Of a stretch of DNA of 64,000 bases, positions 1 through 11,895 are shown piece after piece. Origin of the DNA: Phoenix dactylifera (Eukaryota; Streptophyta; Magnoliopsida; Arecales; Arecaceae); assembly GCF_009389715.1 (NCBI RefSeq), contig NC_052392.1:35137144-35201143 (forward strand), in the 5' to 3' direction. Each line of letters opens with the position of its first letter. The first letter of the stretch is position 1. The translations under genes and the position numbers were made by a program. The notes under the pieces are model-generated. The model had not been told where the DNA came from, ran no database searches, and saw only the letters and a list, made by a program, of their open reading frames with translations.

Positions 1-921
1 TATTGTTTGGGCACGAGCAAGGCCGACCCGAGGCGAAGGCCTCAGACCATTGAAAGGCCTCCTGGAGGCTGACCAAAAGGAAGCAAAGGCCCCATATAAA
101 ACGGGAACTGGAGCTGGCTACGAGTTTTCCCACTTGATGGAAGGGAGGTGGAGAGTTTCCTGGCCTGCAGAGTGGCAATTTGGGAAGTTGGGGACAGTAG
201 TTTTGTTTTGGGTGGAGAGAAAGAGAGAGGAGGGATTTGGTTGGCTTGATACACGTCTGAAGCCACTCTTATCTTTCATCCCTCTCTTTCACCCCTTCTC
301 TTTTTTGGTTTTGGTCTTGGTTTTCCTTCCCTCACATTATTTCCTGATCCAGCTGGGCCATCAGGAAGAAACATAGGGGGATTGGAGATGGACTTCTTGG
401 AGGGTAGAGAAAGAAAAGGAGGGAGGGGGGGTTGAATGGCTGCCGTGTTGTGATGTTGCAGTGGCTGCTTGGGTACTTGAAGGGGAGATGGTAGGATGGG
501 ACTTTTATTAATTAGATGGAGTGAATTTCCCATAATGCCCCTATTCTAGATGGTCCTTTCTAGACAAATTCTTTCCTTTACCTCGACCATGAAGTGCCAT
601 GGGATAACTTTTTCCTACTCTGCTCTTGCTTGACATGGTAAACAGTAGTGCCAGCATTATCTCAATTATTTAATCAGTTTCATGGGCCCTTCCTCAAGCA
701 TAATTACTTTTCCATACTTCCATTCAAAAATTATATTAAACTGGAAAGGCTTTTTACCTGTCTTCGTTGCATACATGCATTTTTGTTAAAATAATGTACT
801 TGATGACTATCTATTTTCATATTTTTTTGAAGTATTTTATACTTATTAAATTTTTTTATTATTAAAAAAAGCCTTATTCACTGAATCCGTCTTAGGCCAC
901 CAAATGTATTGGGCTGCCCCT
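1..921. other. Unique flank, no supportable gene
   Basis: GC-moderate sequence becoming AT-rich after about 600. A TATA-like TATAAA lies at 95-100, and short overlapping ORFs on both strands (for example 50-376 plus and 276-533 minus) show no domain or motif I recognise. They are Ser/Pro/aromatic-rich and look like chance reading of pyrimidine-rich DNA. I see no other structure here. Confidence 0.4.
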
Positions 922-1286
922 GGGCACGAGGATATCAAAATTTAGTCAAACCTTCCTCTTGCTTTTTCACTAGTAGTGTGTTTGGTTCCTAACATAAAAA
1001 TTATAAGTGACACGATCCAGACTTCACTTCTTTCGAGACTTAACCAAATGCTAGATGATGCCATATGTAAGAAGAGTGGAGTGCCACAAAATTATGATAT
1101 GTTTTAAAAATCTTTAAAGTTTATCTATCTTTGGAATTAATTCTCATTTTATGTTTATTTTTTGATGATTAAAAATTTTATTTCCATCCCTATTTGTTAA
1201 TGACTTTTTCTTCTTTGCTGAGCAGAGATTTTGATGACCATTTTATATTTAGTCCCATGCCATGTATACTTTTGCATTATTATGTG

Positions 1287-1346
<60 letters not shown>

Positions 1347-2115
1347 ATTACTAACTATTAAACGGATGATTTGGCGATAAGACTAGACATAAAATTAATG
1401 CTATATTACATAAAAGCTGAATGCGGAATAATAGTCAAACAAAGAATTGGATGTTTAAGCTTCATTCAAACGCTACATGGTCTGTGCATATCTTTCAATG
1501 GGCATCCATTAAAATGCAAGGGATAAAAAAGAAGTTATGTTGCATCACCAAATTAAAATTGGTATTTAACATTTTCTCTGTAACCATTTAGCCAAATTAG
1601 AGAATCCATAAATAATTTGTGTTGCAAAGTTTATCGTGAATCATGTTGCATGGGCCAATCTAACATCCATATTTGGCCTTCTCCTTTTCAAGAAAATTGT
1701 GACCATAGTCACCTCATCAGTCATCATCCAATAAGGTAGGACATAAGAAGATGGTGCCTACAAATTGAGATCCCCCGCCTCCCACAAGGCGTAGGTTCCC
1801 AAGATCAGTTCGCTCATTGATAATATTTTCAATTAGTTGTGATCTAAATCAGCTTCAATTATCATTAGGATCTCACCATCGTCATGCTGAATTTATGTCG
1901 AGCTAATTCCACTACATATTTAAAATGTATGAATGCTAAAATTGCAAAACATCCTGACCCCCAACCATATTCCATAAACTATTTTGACATAATGATTTTA
2001 CAAATTAATAACTACTCAACTGATGTATCATATATGATCTACCAATCAAGTCAGCCCTAAGGTTGATACATCATATTCGTAGCTTTTAAAATATACAAAT
2101 TAATAGCCCTTGCTG
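922..2115. repeat. Segmental duplication block A, copy 1
   Basis: This block aligns in the same orientation with 45219-46446, starting at GGGCACGAGGATATC and ending near CCCTTGCTG, with scattered substitutions and small indels. Shorter relatives occur near 19520, 21740, 24590, 38450 and 59505, where they form the distal end of the DUF247 upstream units. It contains an (AT)n run at 1289-1342. No coding capacity was seen. Confidence 0.8.
1289..1342. repeat. (AT)n microsatellite
   Basis: Uninterrupted AT dinucleotide run of about 54 bp inside block A1. The equivalent site in block A2 carries a (CA)n(TA)n tract plus a templated inverted copy of the flank. Confidence 0.95.
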
Positions 2116-2423
2116 GCAGAGTAAGATATTTGGACATTAAAATGCTGATTTTTGTCCAGCAGCTAAGATGGTTCTACATATGCATCCAGGGATTCTTACA
2201 ACCAAAATATGTTAACATATAGAAATTTATTTACATATTTGTTTACATATTTAATAACATTTAATGTAGAGGTTAGATATTTGTTTGCATGTTTAAAATT
2301 TAAATATTATTAAATTTGTTTCATTCTTTAGAGATTTGCAATAGACTTGTTGAAATATGAATCCATTATATATATACATACATACCTATACATATACATA
2401 CATACATACATACATACATACAT

Positions 2424-2464
<41 letters not shown>

Positions 2465-4849
2465 CATTGCAATTTTTTATTATTTTTTATTTTTTACCAA
2501 TTTTTTTAGTTCAAAAAATTATTACTACCTTAGATGTTAATTTAATTTCCAAATTAAGTAGCTTGATGGTAAGTTAATGAAGATATAAGTCTTCCACAAC
2601 TTTTATTTTAAAAATCTACTGCAAAATGTTGGAGCAACAATTTGCATTTTTATTGATTAATTTATGAAGAATTGCAAATTTTCCTCTAAATAATTCATTT
2701 GCAAATTCTTTTTCTTAGTTAGTATAAAACTTAATTTAAAAATTATAGATTTTCCCACTATCTAAATTAGCCCATCAACATTGGAAGTAAGATTTATGAT
2801 TTAATAATATTTTAAAAAATAGAGTGATTTAAAGTTGTCTATTGTTTGTAGGTGACATTGCAATTGCATCTCAATTTGTTGAGTAGACTTGCTGTGTAAG
2901 ATTACTCATTATATTTTTTAAAAATTTATTTTATTATATTATTTATTATTAGACCAATTAATTGAGTGATTTCTTTTTTCATGTCTTAATGTGATTTTGT
3001 TAATTTAGTTATGTCTGCAGACTACTTATATCACTTGATTGCGCAAGTATTAAATTATTTATGTGGTTTTTCTTCCCTATTATATTTAGCTTTATAAGTT
3101 AAATTAAATAGATTTTCTAAGCCAAAATAGAACTATTATCCTAAAGAGTTGTAGTGTGTAAGATGGTAGGTAGGCTTAAGATCCTAGCTTAATACAAACG
3201 TATAGATCAATTTTTGGAGTTTTAAGCAAGATATTTTTAGTGATCCTCGCTTAATAGTCTTGCTTATTGGCGTCTGCCCTATCATTCGATGTTCATGCTA
3301 ATAAAAAATAGTTGTAAGCTTGTATTTTGGTGGAGCCATTCTCAATTTATTGTTTGCATTAGACTAAGAAGAGAAAAAATGAAGATTGATGGATTTATTT
3401 TCAAATAGTTGGTTAGAGTCTTTTTTCTATAAATATTTGATATTTCTCTAGATTATAATTGTAGAAATGTACATTGTGAAAATTTCACCAAAAAGAAATT
3501 TGGAAGAAATTATTGAACTAATACTATGTCATATGTTACTAATTTTGTTTATTAATCTTTCTTTGCTACTTATATTGTTTTGTATGCACGCATATTTTAG
3601 CTATTATTTTTACTAAATTCTACCAATGGTGGTCAAGCTACAAATTGCTTAACTGATATTTTTCTGTACAATGAACACAAATCCAATGGCATAAAATGAA
3701 AAATATAGATCTCATCATATTTATTAAATTTTTTTCTCTTCAATGCTAATAATCTTTTTCAACTTTTTCTTTCTTTTTTCATGCATAACAAGGATGAGAC
3801 GGGAGAAGCAACATACGAAGAAAGATTCCAGCATTTTCCTCAACCAAGGTAAAAAAGAAAAAAGCAAGTAGAGTTCTTTGTATACAAGAAAGTCTTGATT
3901 GTAATTGTATTTTTGTAAGAAAAAATGACTTCTACATCTAGATACCATCTAGATTTTGATATAATAGCAATTTTTCATGAAACATTCATCCCACATAGAT
4001 ATGTCAGAATTTTATACAGCATCTAATGTTCAATACAACTATAACTTTTGTTCATCACTATATTTCTACTAATTTTTCTGTTATTCAACTTAATTCCCCC
4101 AGTATAGCGTGGGTAATTTGCTGGTCCATAGAATAATAATATTTCAGGCTTGGACTGGCCCAGCCCGCTGGGCTTAAAATCCAAGCCCATGGCCATTTGA
4201 CTGGTTTCGAAATCATCCAGCCCGTGAACAGATCTTCTTGATACAATGTTTTGTACAATTTGTAATTTGGATGCACTCAAATCTATAGAATAATTATTGA
4301 TTTATGTTTTCTTTACATCTATCATAATTTATGGAAAAAACTTCACAAGATATGTTTCTTTTTCCTCTTTTTTAGCATAAACCAAGACAACACAACATGT
4401 TCTTCTCACTAGAGACTTTAAGATGATGGTGAGCTGATCGAAAGAAAAGTAGACCATATACAACATCTGTTATGCATTGTAGTTGCATTGGGAAGTCAGT
4501 TTGCAATTGTTTTCGGATATCTCTGAATGTGATGAATTAATATTGTCCATAAGATTCTGTATATAGTTTTATTTTGGTTTAGAAAGTCAGTCGAGACTAG
4601 GGTGTAGTTGAGGTCTCCCGTGAAGCGAAAACTCGTGTTCCCTCTTCATATTATCCCATAAGGCATTCCCACCTCGAGTGGGATATAACGAATTAAAAAA
4701 AATAATGCCATTTTCCCCCCCAAAAGTTAATACCGTTGTTCTATAAAAAAATTTATCTCTCTTCGCATGAATCTATTATTGGATCATCTCCTACTAGATC
4801 TATGCCTATAGATGAACAATCAAGTTCCAAGTGTTTGGAGATCTGTAGT
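2116..4849. other. 2.7 kb insertion of unknown type, relative to the other copy
   Basis: At 46440-46455 the homologous sequence runs directly from CCCTTGCTG to GGATGATCC, whereas here the two are separated by about 2.7 kb. The inserted DNA is AT-rich, has a compound TA/CATA/CA microsatellite at 2365-2462, and has no ORF with recognisable similarity. Clear terminal inverted repeats or a target duplication were not found by eye, so the class (Helitron, degraded DNA transposon, or a deletion in the other copy) is open. Confidence 0.5.
2365..2462. repeat. Compound (TA)/(CATA)/(CA) microsatellite
   Basis: Alternating TATA, CATA and CACA tracts for about 100 bp, ending in an (AT)n run followed by GAACATTG. 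Confidence 0.9.
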
Positions 4850-4881
4850 GGATGATCCATTAATGGTGGTTTTGCATGAAA

Positions 4882-4886
4882 GATAC
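4882..4886. repeat. Target site duplication GATAC, left copy
   Basis: GATAC directly precedes the TG that opens the 5' LTR. The same five bases follow the terminal CA at 11896-11900. The unoccupied allele is visible at 46470-46482, where a single GATAC is read through. Confidence 0.9.
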
Positions 4887-7321
4887 TGTAATACCCGGAA
4901 CAAAAAAAAAAAAAAAAGGTTTGATGGGCCGGCCCGAAGAAGCCGGGCCCATCTATCAAATACGATCGTGCCCTAGGCACGATCGTGGAAGGGGAAACGC
5001 AGGGGGGGGGGGGGGGCGGCGGCATTAGACGGGATCAATCGCCGGAGGAGGCATATCATCGGGGGAGGGTGAACGCCGGGGAAGGCGGCGGATTTCGCGA
5101 GCCGGCCGGTCAAGGAGGAGGATCCCTACCAAATGCACGAAGAGGCCTCGGATCCGTGGGTTTACTCACGAATTTCTCCACCAATTTCTCGCCGGAAGGG
5201 CCGCCGGAGCATCCCGCCGGACCGAGGTAAGCCCTTGTGCTTCATTGATTGGTTTTTGGGTGGCGTTGGAGGGGTTTTTGGCCGGTGAATCGTCGGAGAA
5301 GAGTCCGAAACAGGGTACCCCTGTTTCGGCCTCTCTCTTCCCGATCCCGCCGCCGCCGGCCGCCGGGTTGGCCGGGATTCATGGCGGGTGAGGTTGGTTG
5401 GGTCTGTGAGGGGGCCAGAGAGGGTTTGTATGTGATGAGGGAGGGTGGATCCGAGGTCTTCTTCCTCGGGATCCCATCTCTCCTCCTCTTCCTCTCGCGT
5501 GGGTTGGCCGCCGGCCGGCGACGACAGAGGAAGCTGAGCCACTGTGTGGCTGCCGTCGGATGAAGGCCGAGCCACCATCATGGTGGCTTCCTGTCGGTGA
5601 TGCTGGAGGGGAGGGAGGTCTGCCGGTTTTGGGGGAAGAAGAAGAAGAAGGAGAAGAAACTTCTTCTTCTCTCCCTCTCTTGGTCGGCCACCATCGCCGG
5701 CGACTGCAACAGTGGCGGCCGGCAATGGTTCGGCCAGTGGTGTTGTCGAGTTGGGGAAGGAGAGGGCACAGCCACCATGGTTGTTGCCCTTAGATCAAAA
5801 AAATTTGAGGGAGGGAGATGTACTCCCAATCATGAAGAGAGAGGAATCATTCCTTTATGTTGGTCTCTTTACCGAGATCGGCCATCATCGCCGGTGTGGC
5901 AGCGGCCACGGCTGGCGACGACGTAGGCCGGTGGTACAAGATGGGAGTCGGGCTATCCCGACTGCCCTAGATCTGGGAGGATTGAGATGTTTGGGGACCT
6001 GATGATGGACCCCATAACAGATGAAAATTATAGTTCAGAATATTTTAATATTAAATAATTTAGTTGTGATTTATAATTAATGTTGTAGGGAAAGAGTCAA
6101 CGGAGCCAGGAGATTTTGATCAGGGGACTCAGCACCCCAGCGAGTAGGTTGTGACTCGGATCCGTGATTGAGTCAGTCTACAATTTCAGTAAGAATCTCT
6201 ACATCTGAGCACTTCTATACATATATTTGATTTATCGTTGGATTTATTTCATAATTATGTTGTTATTGTTTTATGAGTTGATGCGATATCTATGAGGCGA
6301 ATTTATATCAACATATTTTCATAATTATGTTGTTATTGTTTTATGAGCTGATACAAAATCTTTGAGGCGTGCATTGTGTTTATAATGAAAATATTGAGAT
6401 AAATTCATTTGGAAAGAAATAACCTATTTTTGAGAATTTATGAAAATATGTGATGTGATGAAATTGTGATTAAACATGTAAAACTAGACATGTAATGTGG
6501 GTTGGACTAACCTTGTCATGAGATAGCCTCTACGAGCTTATGCGTCGGATAGCTGCCACGAGCTGATGCGTGGGATAGCCTCCACGGGCTTACGCGTGGG
6601 ATAGCCTCTACGACATTATGCGTGGGATAGCCTCCACGGGCTTACGCGTGGGATAGCCTCTACGAGCTTATGCGTAGGATAGCCTCCACGGGCTTACGCG
6701 TGGGATAGCTGCCACGAGCTTATGCGTGGGATTTGTGCAGTCTTGGACTGGGTCATGAACTTGGTTAGCCCAACGCCAGAAGTAAAAAGTCTGAAGACTT
6801 GGGAATCATGGTATTACGTGAATGAATCACGAAATGTGAAAAAGGGATTTATGTATACAAAATGGTTTGTGTATATATTTGTTATTTGTTGAGCCTTTTG
6901 AAATGATGAAATGACATATATTTGATGCATTGATTATTTTATGATTTTTACTGTGTGTGGCTGTTGGAATTCTTACTGGGCTGGAAAAGCTCATACTATA
7001 TTTACTTTCTTTTTCAGAGACACTGGATTTGTAGAGACCATTGGGTAGGACGAGAAATAAGATCAGCATGGAGTCTGATTGCTGGATAGATAGGAATTAA
7101 TCTATCTTTTATTTATGGACATTTGAAATTATGTAATAAATCAGTACATTTTAGTTGGATTTGATTGAATTACATTAATCTTTGATTTTGGCATTTATGG
7201 AATTATTGGAATTATTGGAATTGTTGTTTATCTTAGGCCTTGCATGATCTTTAGGGCATTGCTCTAGGGCTCATGCGGCCGGTCGCGTGCCGGACCCGGG
7301 TGATGGGTTCGGGGCGTGACA
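4887..7321 (+). repeat. 5' LTR of the LARD-like element
   Basis: 2435 bp, from TGTAATACCCGG to GGGGCGTGACA. The first third is strongly GC-rich, with hairpins near the start. An imperfect one lies at 4923-4951, and a perfect 11-bp palindromic pair with a 3-nt loop (ACGATCGTGCC and its complement) lies at 4962-4986. A 26-bp tandem array lies at 6522-6729. Open frames such as 5162-5725 (minus) in the GC-rich part are low-complexity Pro/Ser/Arg/Gly reading and are not taken as genes. Confidence 0.9.
6522..6729 (+). repeat. 26-bp tandem array, 8 copies, in the 5' LTR
   Basis: Eight exact-length 26-bp units beginning GATAGCCTCTACGAGC or GATAGCCTCCACGGGC and ending GCGTGG, GCGTAG or GCGTCG. Variants alternate, which suggests growth by slippage or unequal exchange of a two-unit block. 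There are no unique spacers, so this is not a CRISPR. Confidence 0.95.
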
Positions 7322-7324
7322 GAG

Positions 7325-7338
7325 TGGTATCAGAGCTT
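7325..7338 (+). promoter_or_regulatory. Primer binding site (tRNA-iMet)
   Basis: TGGTATCAGAGCTT, three bases after the 5' LTR end, matches the complement of the 3' end of plant initiator methionine tRNA over its first 12 bases. It primes minus-strand DNA synthesis. Confidence 0.9.
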
Positions 7339-9445
7339 AAGGTTAAGGTATCCTAGGGTTTATGTTCAGGTGAGTATCAGTGGAGAATTATGATAGAAAA
7401 ACTATCAGAGATTTGGTTTATAATCATTTGAGATTGTAACAAGAATGATATTATAATCTAAGGTTTAAGACCACTAGGGACTGTGGCCTTAGTGGCATTA
7501 AAGTTTGAGGTTTAAGATTACTGAAAAATGTGACCAGTTGGAATATGAGCATATGTTTAAGATCACTAGGGATCGTGACAGAAATATATCATAGCTTAAG
7601 ATTATGATTACTTGAAACATGATAATTAAATTCAGTGCTTACGGTGTAAGATCACTGGGCATTGTGATAAAATGTATGTATCGGGTTTGGTTTTCGATTA
7701 GTGTGGAAGGAAAGTATAAATTGTCTTTGATCATGATAAGAGAGGTTTGACCTAAGATAACTGTAGGAAGGTCAACAATGGCATATCGGTTATACCATGT
7801 TAAGATATTATTTAAATGACTTGAAAGTTCAAACTTGATATGGGTTGTGATATGATCATACTTTTGGTTTTGCTACTAATTATTAGAGCGGGATTTGTAC
7901 GTAGATCTTCCGTAGTATTGGAGTGAGCTAAAAAGATTTCATAATATTGAAAGGAATGTTCTTCGAAGTTAAATATGTATGTGGATTATATCTGGTATTG
8001 GCATGTTGGATATTGTAAACAGACCTATTTCCTATTAATGTATTTGATTATTTTGAGGCTATAGAGTATGCAAATTGGTGGAGTATTCTAATTATTTGAA
8101 TTTGTATATCTGGATTGGGCTCCTGAATTTTTCTTATAATTGTTGGAAGCTATTGGATGTATTAACTTGAACTCAAGTCAAGGTTTATGACCTAACTAGA
8201 AATCTTTGTCATTGTAAAATACAAAATTGAGTAGAAATTTCGATTTTGAGATACTTATGTGAGTTATCATGGGTAGCATTGATCATAGACATTAAGGATT
8301 TTGGTGAAGAAGGATTTGGAGGTTGATAGAGTTAATTCCTACTCATAGTGATAATGGCTCAACAGTTCTGACCTATTGAATTTGAAGTAAATTCTGTTGG
8401 AACGAAAATCAATGTAGATTTTCTAATTAAATTGCTAAGGAAATACAAGAATTACCCCCTTTAAATTAAACCTAGATATTTTGGATTCTAAGAAGGTTGT
8501 GGAGATCACGTAGTGACCTTAAACTTGACTAAAGGATTGGGGGTTAGTTATGGTTAGTATACTCTGCATAAATTGAGGACAGAGAGATCTGGAGGTTCTG
8601 CTCAATTAAAGTTCTAAAATTTGGATTTTTTTTAGTCTCGGTGCAAAGTGATGCTTTGGTTAGAAATCATTTTGTGACTTTAGAGATTTTGATGAGTTAG
8701 ATCAGAGTGCGCAGCGGAAGTGTAGTGGTTTGAGTTAATTTGAAATCGATTAGAAAAAGAAAAATATTTAATAATAATACCTTGATCTGAAAGGTATTAT
8801 TATGGAAAGACTTGAGTTAGTTTTCTAGTAGAGGGGAATGTCATTGATTCTTTGCCTACTGGAAGTAGTTATGGCTCTCCTATGTTTGATAATTCTAAGA
8901 AGAATTTTGGGACATCTCAAATTTAGCGTTAACGGATTGATAGCTCTGTGATTAAGCTTGGGCCTGTAATGATTTAACATAGTTCCTCGACTCCTAGCTC
9001 TGACATTGTTAATATACCTATTTGAATAAGTTTGCGGTTTTCCTAGGATAATGGTTGATCATTTAATCACAGGCAAAGTTAAGAAAAGAAAAATGATTAT
9101 AGAATATTAAGAGCATTTGATACTAAAGATTTCTCCTATTTCTGTTAAGACAATTATGATCTCTATGTAGAATCAAGAGAAATTAATTTCTTTGGGATAT
9201 AATTATGGCATTTTAATCCAAGGTTGGGAGTTTGGAATTCTTTTGAAGGAGATCAAAAGAACTTACTACGTGTGGTAAAAAGAAAGGATCAAGTTGTAAG
9301 ATGCTGTGATTTTTGTATGTCAAAATCTTGTGAGTAGGTACTCCGAGAGGGAGACTATTTGAGATCTCAGGGACGATATGATGGATGTATATTTTTTAAG
9401 GTTTGTAACTTTAAGTAAGTTAATTTCGAGGACGAAATTTTTTTA

Positions 9446-9456
9446 AGGGGGAGAGT
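9446..9456 (+). promoter_or_regulatory. Polypurine tract
   Basis: AAGGGGGAGAG, two bases before the 3' LTR, preceded by GAGGACGAAATTT. It is the plus-strand primer site of reverse transcription. Confidence 0.9.
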
Positions 9457-9458
9457 AT

Positions 9459-11895
9459 GTAATACCCGGAACAAAAAAAAAATGGTTTGATGGGCCGGCC
9501 CGAAGAAGCCGGGCCCATCTATCAAATACGATCGTGCCCTAGGCACGATCGTGGAAGGGGAAACGCAGAGAGAGGGGGTGGGGGCGGCGGCATTAGACGG
9601 GATCAATCGCCGGAGGAGGCAGATCGTCGGGGGAGGGTGAACGCCGGGGAAGGCGGCGGATTTCGCGAGCCGGCCGGTCAAGGAGGAGGATCCCTACCAA
9701 ATGCACGAAGAGGCCTCGGATCCGTGGGTTTACTCACGGATTTCTCCACCGATTTCTCGCCGGAAGGGCCGCCGGAGCATCCCGCCGGACCGAGGTAAGC
9801 CCTTGTGCTTCATTGATTGGTTTTTGGGTGGCGTTGGAGGGGTTTTTGGCCGGTGAATCGTCGGAGAAGAGTCCGAAATAGGGTACCCCTGTTTCGGCCT
9901 CTCTCTTCCCGATCCCGCCGCCGCCGGCCGCCGGGTTGGCCGGGATTCATGGCGGGTGAGGTTGGTTGGGTCTGTGAGGGGGCCAGAGAGGGTTTGTATG
10001 TGATGAGGGAGGGTGGATCCGAGGTCTTCTTCCTCGGGATCCCATCTCTCCTCCTCTTCCTCTCGCGTGGTTGGCCGCCGGCCGGCGACGACAGAGGAAG
10101 CTGAGCCACTGTGTGGCTGCCGTCGGATGAAGGTCGAGCCACCATCATGGTGGCTTCCTATCGGTGATGCTGGAGGGGAGGGGAGGTCTGCCGGTTTTGG
10201 GGGAAGAAGAAGAAGGAGAAGAAACTTCTTCTTCTCTCCCTCTCTTGGTCGGCCACCATCGCCGGCGACTGCAACAGTGGCGGCCGGCGATGGTTCGGCC
10301 AGTGGTGTTGTCGAGTTGGGGAAGGAGAGGGCACAGCCACCATGGCTGTTGCCCTTGGATCAAAAAGATTTGAGGGAGGGAGATGTACTCCCAACCATGA
10401 AGAGAGAGGAATCATTCCTTTATGTTGGTCTCTTTACCGGGACCGGCCATCATCGCCAGTGTGGCAGCGGCCACGGCTGGCGACGACGTAGGCCGGTAGT
10501 ACAAGATGGGAGTCGGGCTATCCCGACTGCCCTAGATCTGGGAGGATTGAGATGTTTGGGGACCTGATGATGGACCCCATAACAGATGAAAATTATAGTT
10601 CAGAATATTTTAATATTAAATAATTTAGTTGTGATTTATAATTAATGTTGTAGGGGAAGAGTCAACGGAGCCAGGAGATTTTGATAAGGGGACTCAGCAC
10701 CCCAGCGAGTAGGTTGTGACTCGGATCCGTGATTGAGTCAGTCTACAATTTCAGTAAGAATCCCTACATCTGAGCACTTCTATACATATATTTGATTTAT
10801 CGTTGGATTTATTTCATAATTATGTTGTTATTATTTTATGAGTTGATGCGATATCTATGAGGCGAATTTATATCAACATATTTTCATAATTATATTGTTA
10901 TTGTTTTATGAGCTGATACGAAACCTTTGAGGCGTGCATTGTGTTTATAATGAAAATATTGAGATAAATTCATTTGGAAAGAAATAACCTATTTTTGAGA
11001 ATTTATGAAAATATGTGATGTGATGAAATTGTGATTAAACATGTAAAACTAGACATGTAATGTGGGTTGGACTAACCTTGTCATGAGATAGCCTCTACGA
11101 GCTTATGCGTAGGATAGCTGCCACGAGCTGATGCGTGGGATAGCCTCCACGGGCTTACGCGTGGGATACTCTCTACGAGCTTATGGGTAGGATAGCCTCC
11201 ACGGGCTTACGCGTGGGATAGCCTCTACGAGCTTATGCGTAGGATAGCCTCCACGGGCTTACGCGTGGGATAGCTGCCACGAGCTTATGCGTGGGATTTG
11301 TGCAGTCTTGGACTGGGTCATGAACTTGGTTAGCCCAACGCCAGAAGTAAAAAGTCTGAAGACTTGGGAATCATTGTATTATGTGAATGAATCACGAAAT
11401 GTGAAAAAGGAATTTATGTATACAAAATGGTTTGTGTATATATTTGTTATTTGTTGAGCCTTTTGAAATGATGAAATGACATATATTTGATGCATTGATT
11501 ATTTTATGATTTTTACTGTGTGTGGCTGTTGGGATTCTTACTGGGCTGGAAAAGCTCATACTACATTTACTTTCCATTTCAGAGGCACTGGATTTGTAGA
11601 GACCATTGGGTGGGACGAGAAATAAGATCAGCATGGAGTCTGATTGCTGGATAGATAGGAGTTAATCTATCTTTTATTTATGGACATTTGAAATTATGTA
11701 ATAAATCAGTACATTTTAGTTGGATTTGATTGAATTACATTAATCTTTGATTTTGGCATTTATGGAATTATTGGAATTATTGGAATTATTGGAATTGTTG
11801 TTTATCTTAGGCCTTGCATGATCTTTAGGGCATTGCTCTAGGGCTCATGCGGCCGGTCGCGTGTCGGACCCGGGTGATGGGTTCGGGGCGTGACA
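9459..11895 (+). repeat. 3' LTR of the LARD-like element
   Basis: 2437 bp, about 98% identical to the 5' LTR. Differences include the poly(A) and poly(G) tract lengths near the start, a shorter GAA run, and one extra 9-bp ATTGGAATT unit near the end. The longest open frame (10013-10567 plus, 184 codons) is low complexity and is not shared intact with the 5' LTR, so it is not treated as a gene. Confidence 0.9.
11087..11294 (+). repeat. 26-bp tandem array, 8 copies, in the 3' LTR
   Basis: Same copy number, register and total length (208 bp) as the array in the 5' LTR. Substitutions concentrate in units 1 and 4. Equal copy number fits one reverse-transcription event generating both LTRs, with no array length change since. 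Confidence 0.95.

Larger units (their letters stand above)
7322..9458 (+). other. Non-coding internal domain of the LARD-like element
   Basis: 2137 bp between the LTRs with no open frame above about 60 codons. It starts with the primer site and ends with a GGACGAAAT motif and purine tract. A degenerate repeat based on TTTAAGATCACTAGGGA occurs at about 7464, 7511, 7556, 7595 and 7645 (39-50 bp spacing), just downstream of the primer site. The rest is AT-rich and shows no protein similarity I can see. Confidence 0.75.
4887..11895 (+). mobile_element. Complete non-autonomous LTR retrotransposon (LARD-like)
   Basis: The 7.0 kb element is bounded by 5'-TG and CA-3' with a perfect 5-bp duplication GATAC. 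It has LTRs of 2435 and 2437 bp, a primer binding site for initiator methionine tRNA, and a purine tract before the 3' LTR. The internal region is only 2137 bp and has no gag, protease, integrase or reverse transcriptase ORF, so it must depend on proteins supplied in trans. The conserved GAGGACGAAATTT just before the purine tract (9429-9441) is typical of plant Ty3/gypsy chromovirus-type elements, which are the likely helpers. About 45 substitutions separate the two LTRs by eye (about 2%), so it is moderately old. LARD (large retrotransposon derivative) is the best class. A deleted gypsy element is the alternative. Confidence 0.85.

Noticed and set aside
5162..5725. 187-codon minus ORF and several overlapping ORFs on both strands
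   Set aside because: They lie in the GC-rich part of an LTR, are low-complexity Pro/Ser/Arg/Gly, and do not stay intact in the other LTR.
6522..6729. Possible CRISPR-like array
   Set aside because: Units are contiguous without spacers and lie in a plant LTR.
7325..7338. tRNA gene suggested by TGGTATCAGAGC
   Set aside because: Only the acceptor-end complement is present next to LTRs; no cloverleaf. It is a primer binding site, as at 30947, 43430, 43719 and 44008.
10013..10567. 184-codon plus ORF
   Set aside because: Same GC-rich LTR region. The equivalent frame in the 5' LTR is broken by single-base indels, and no domain is visible.
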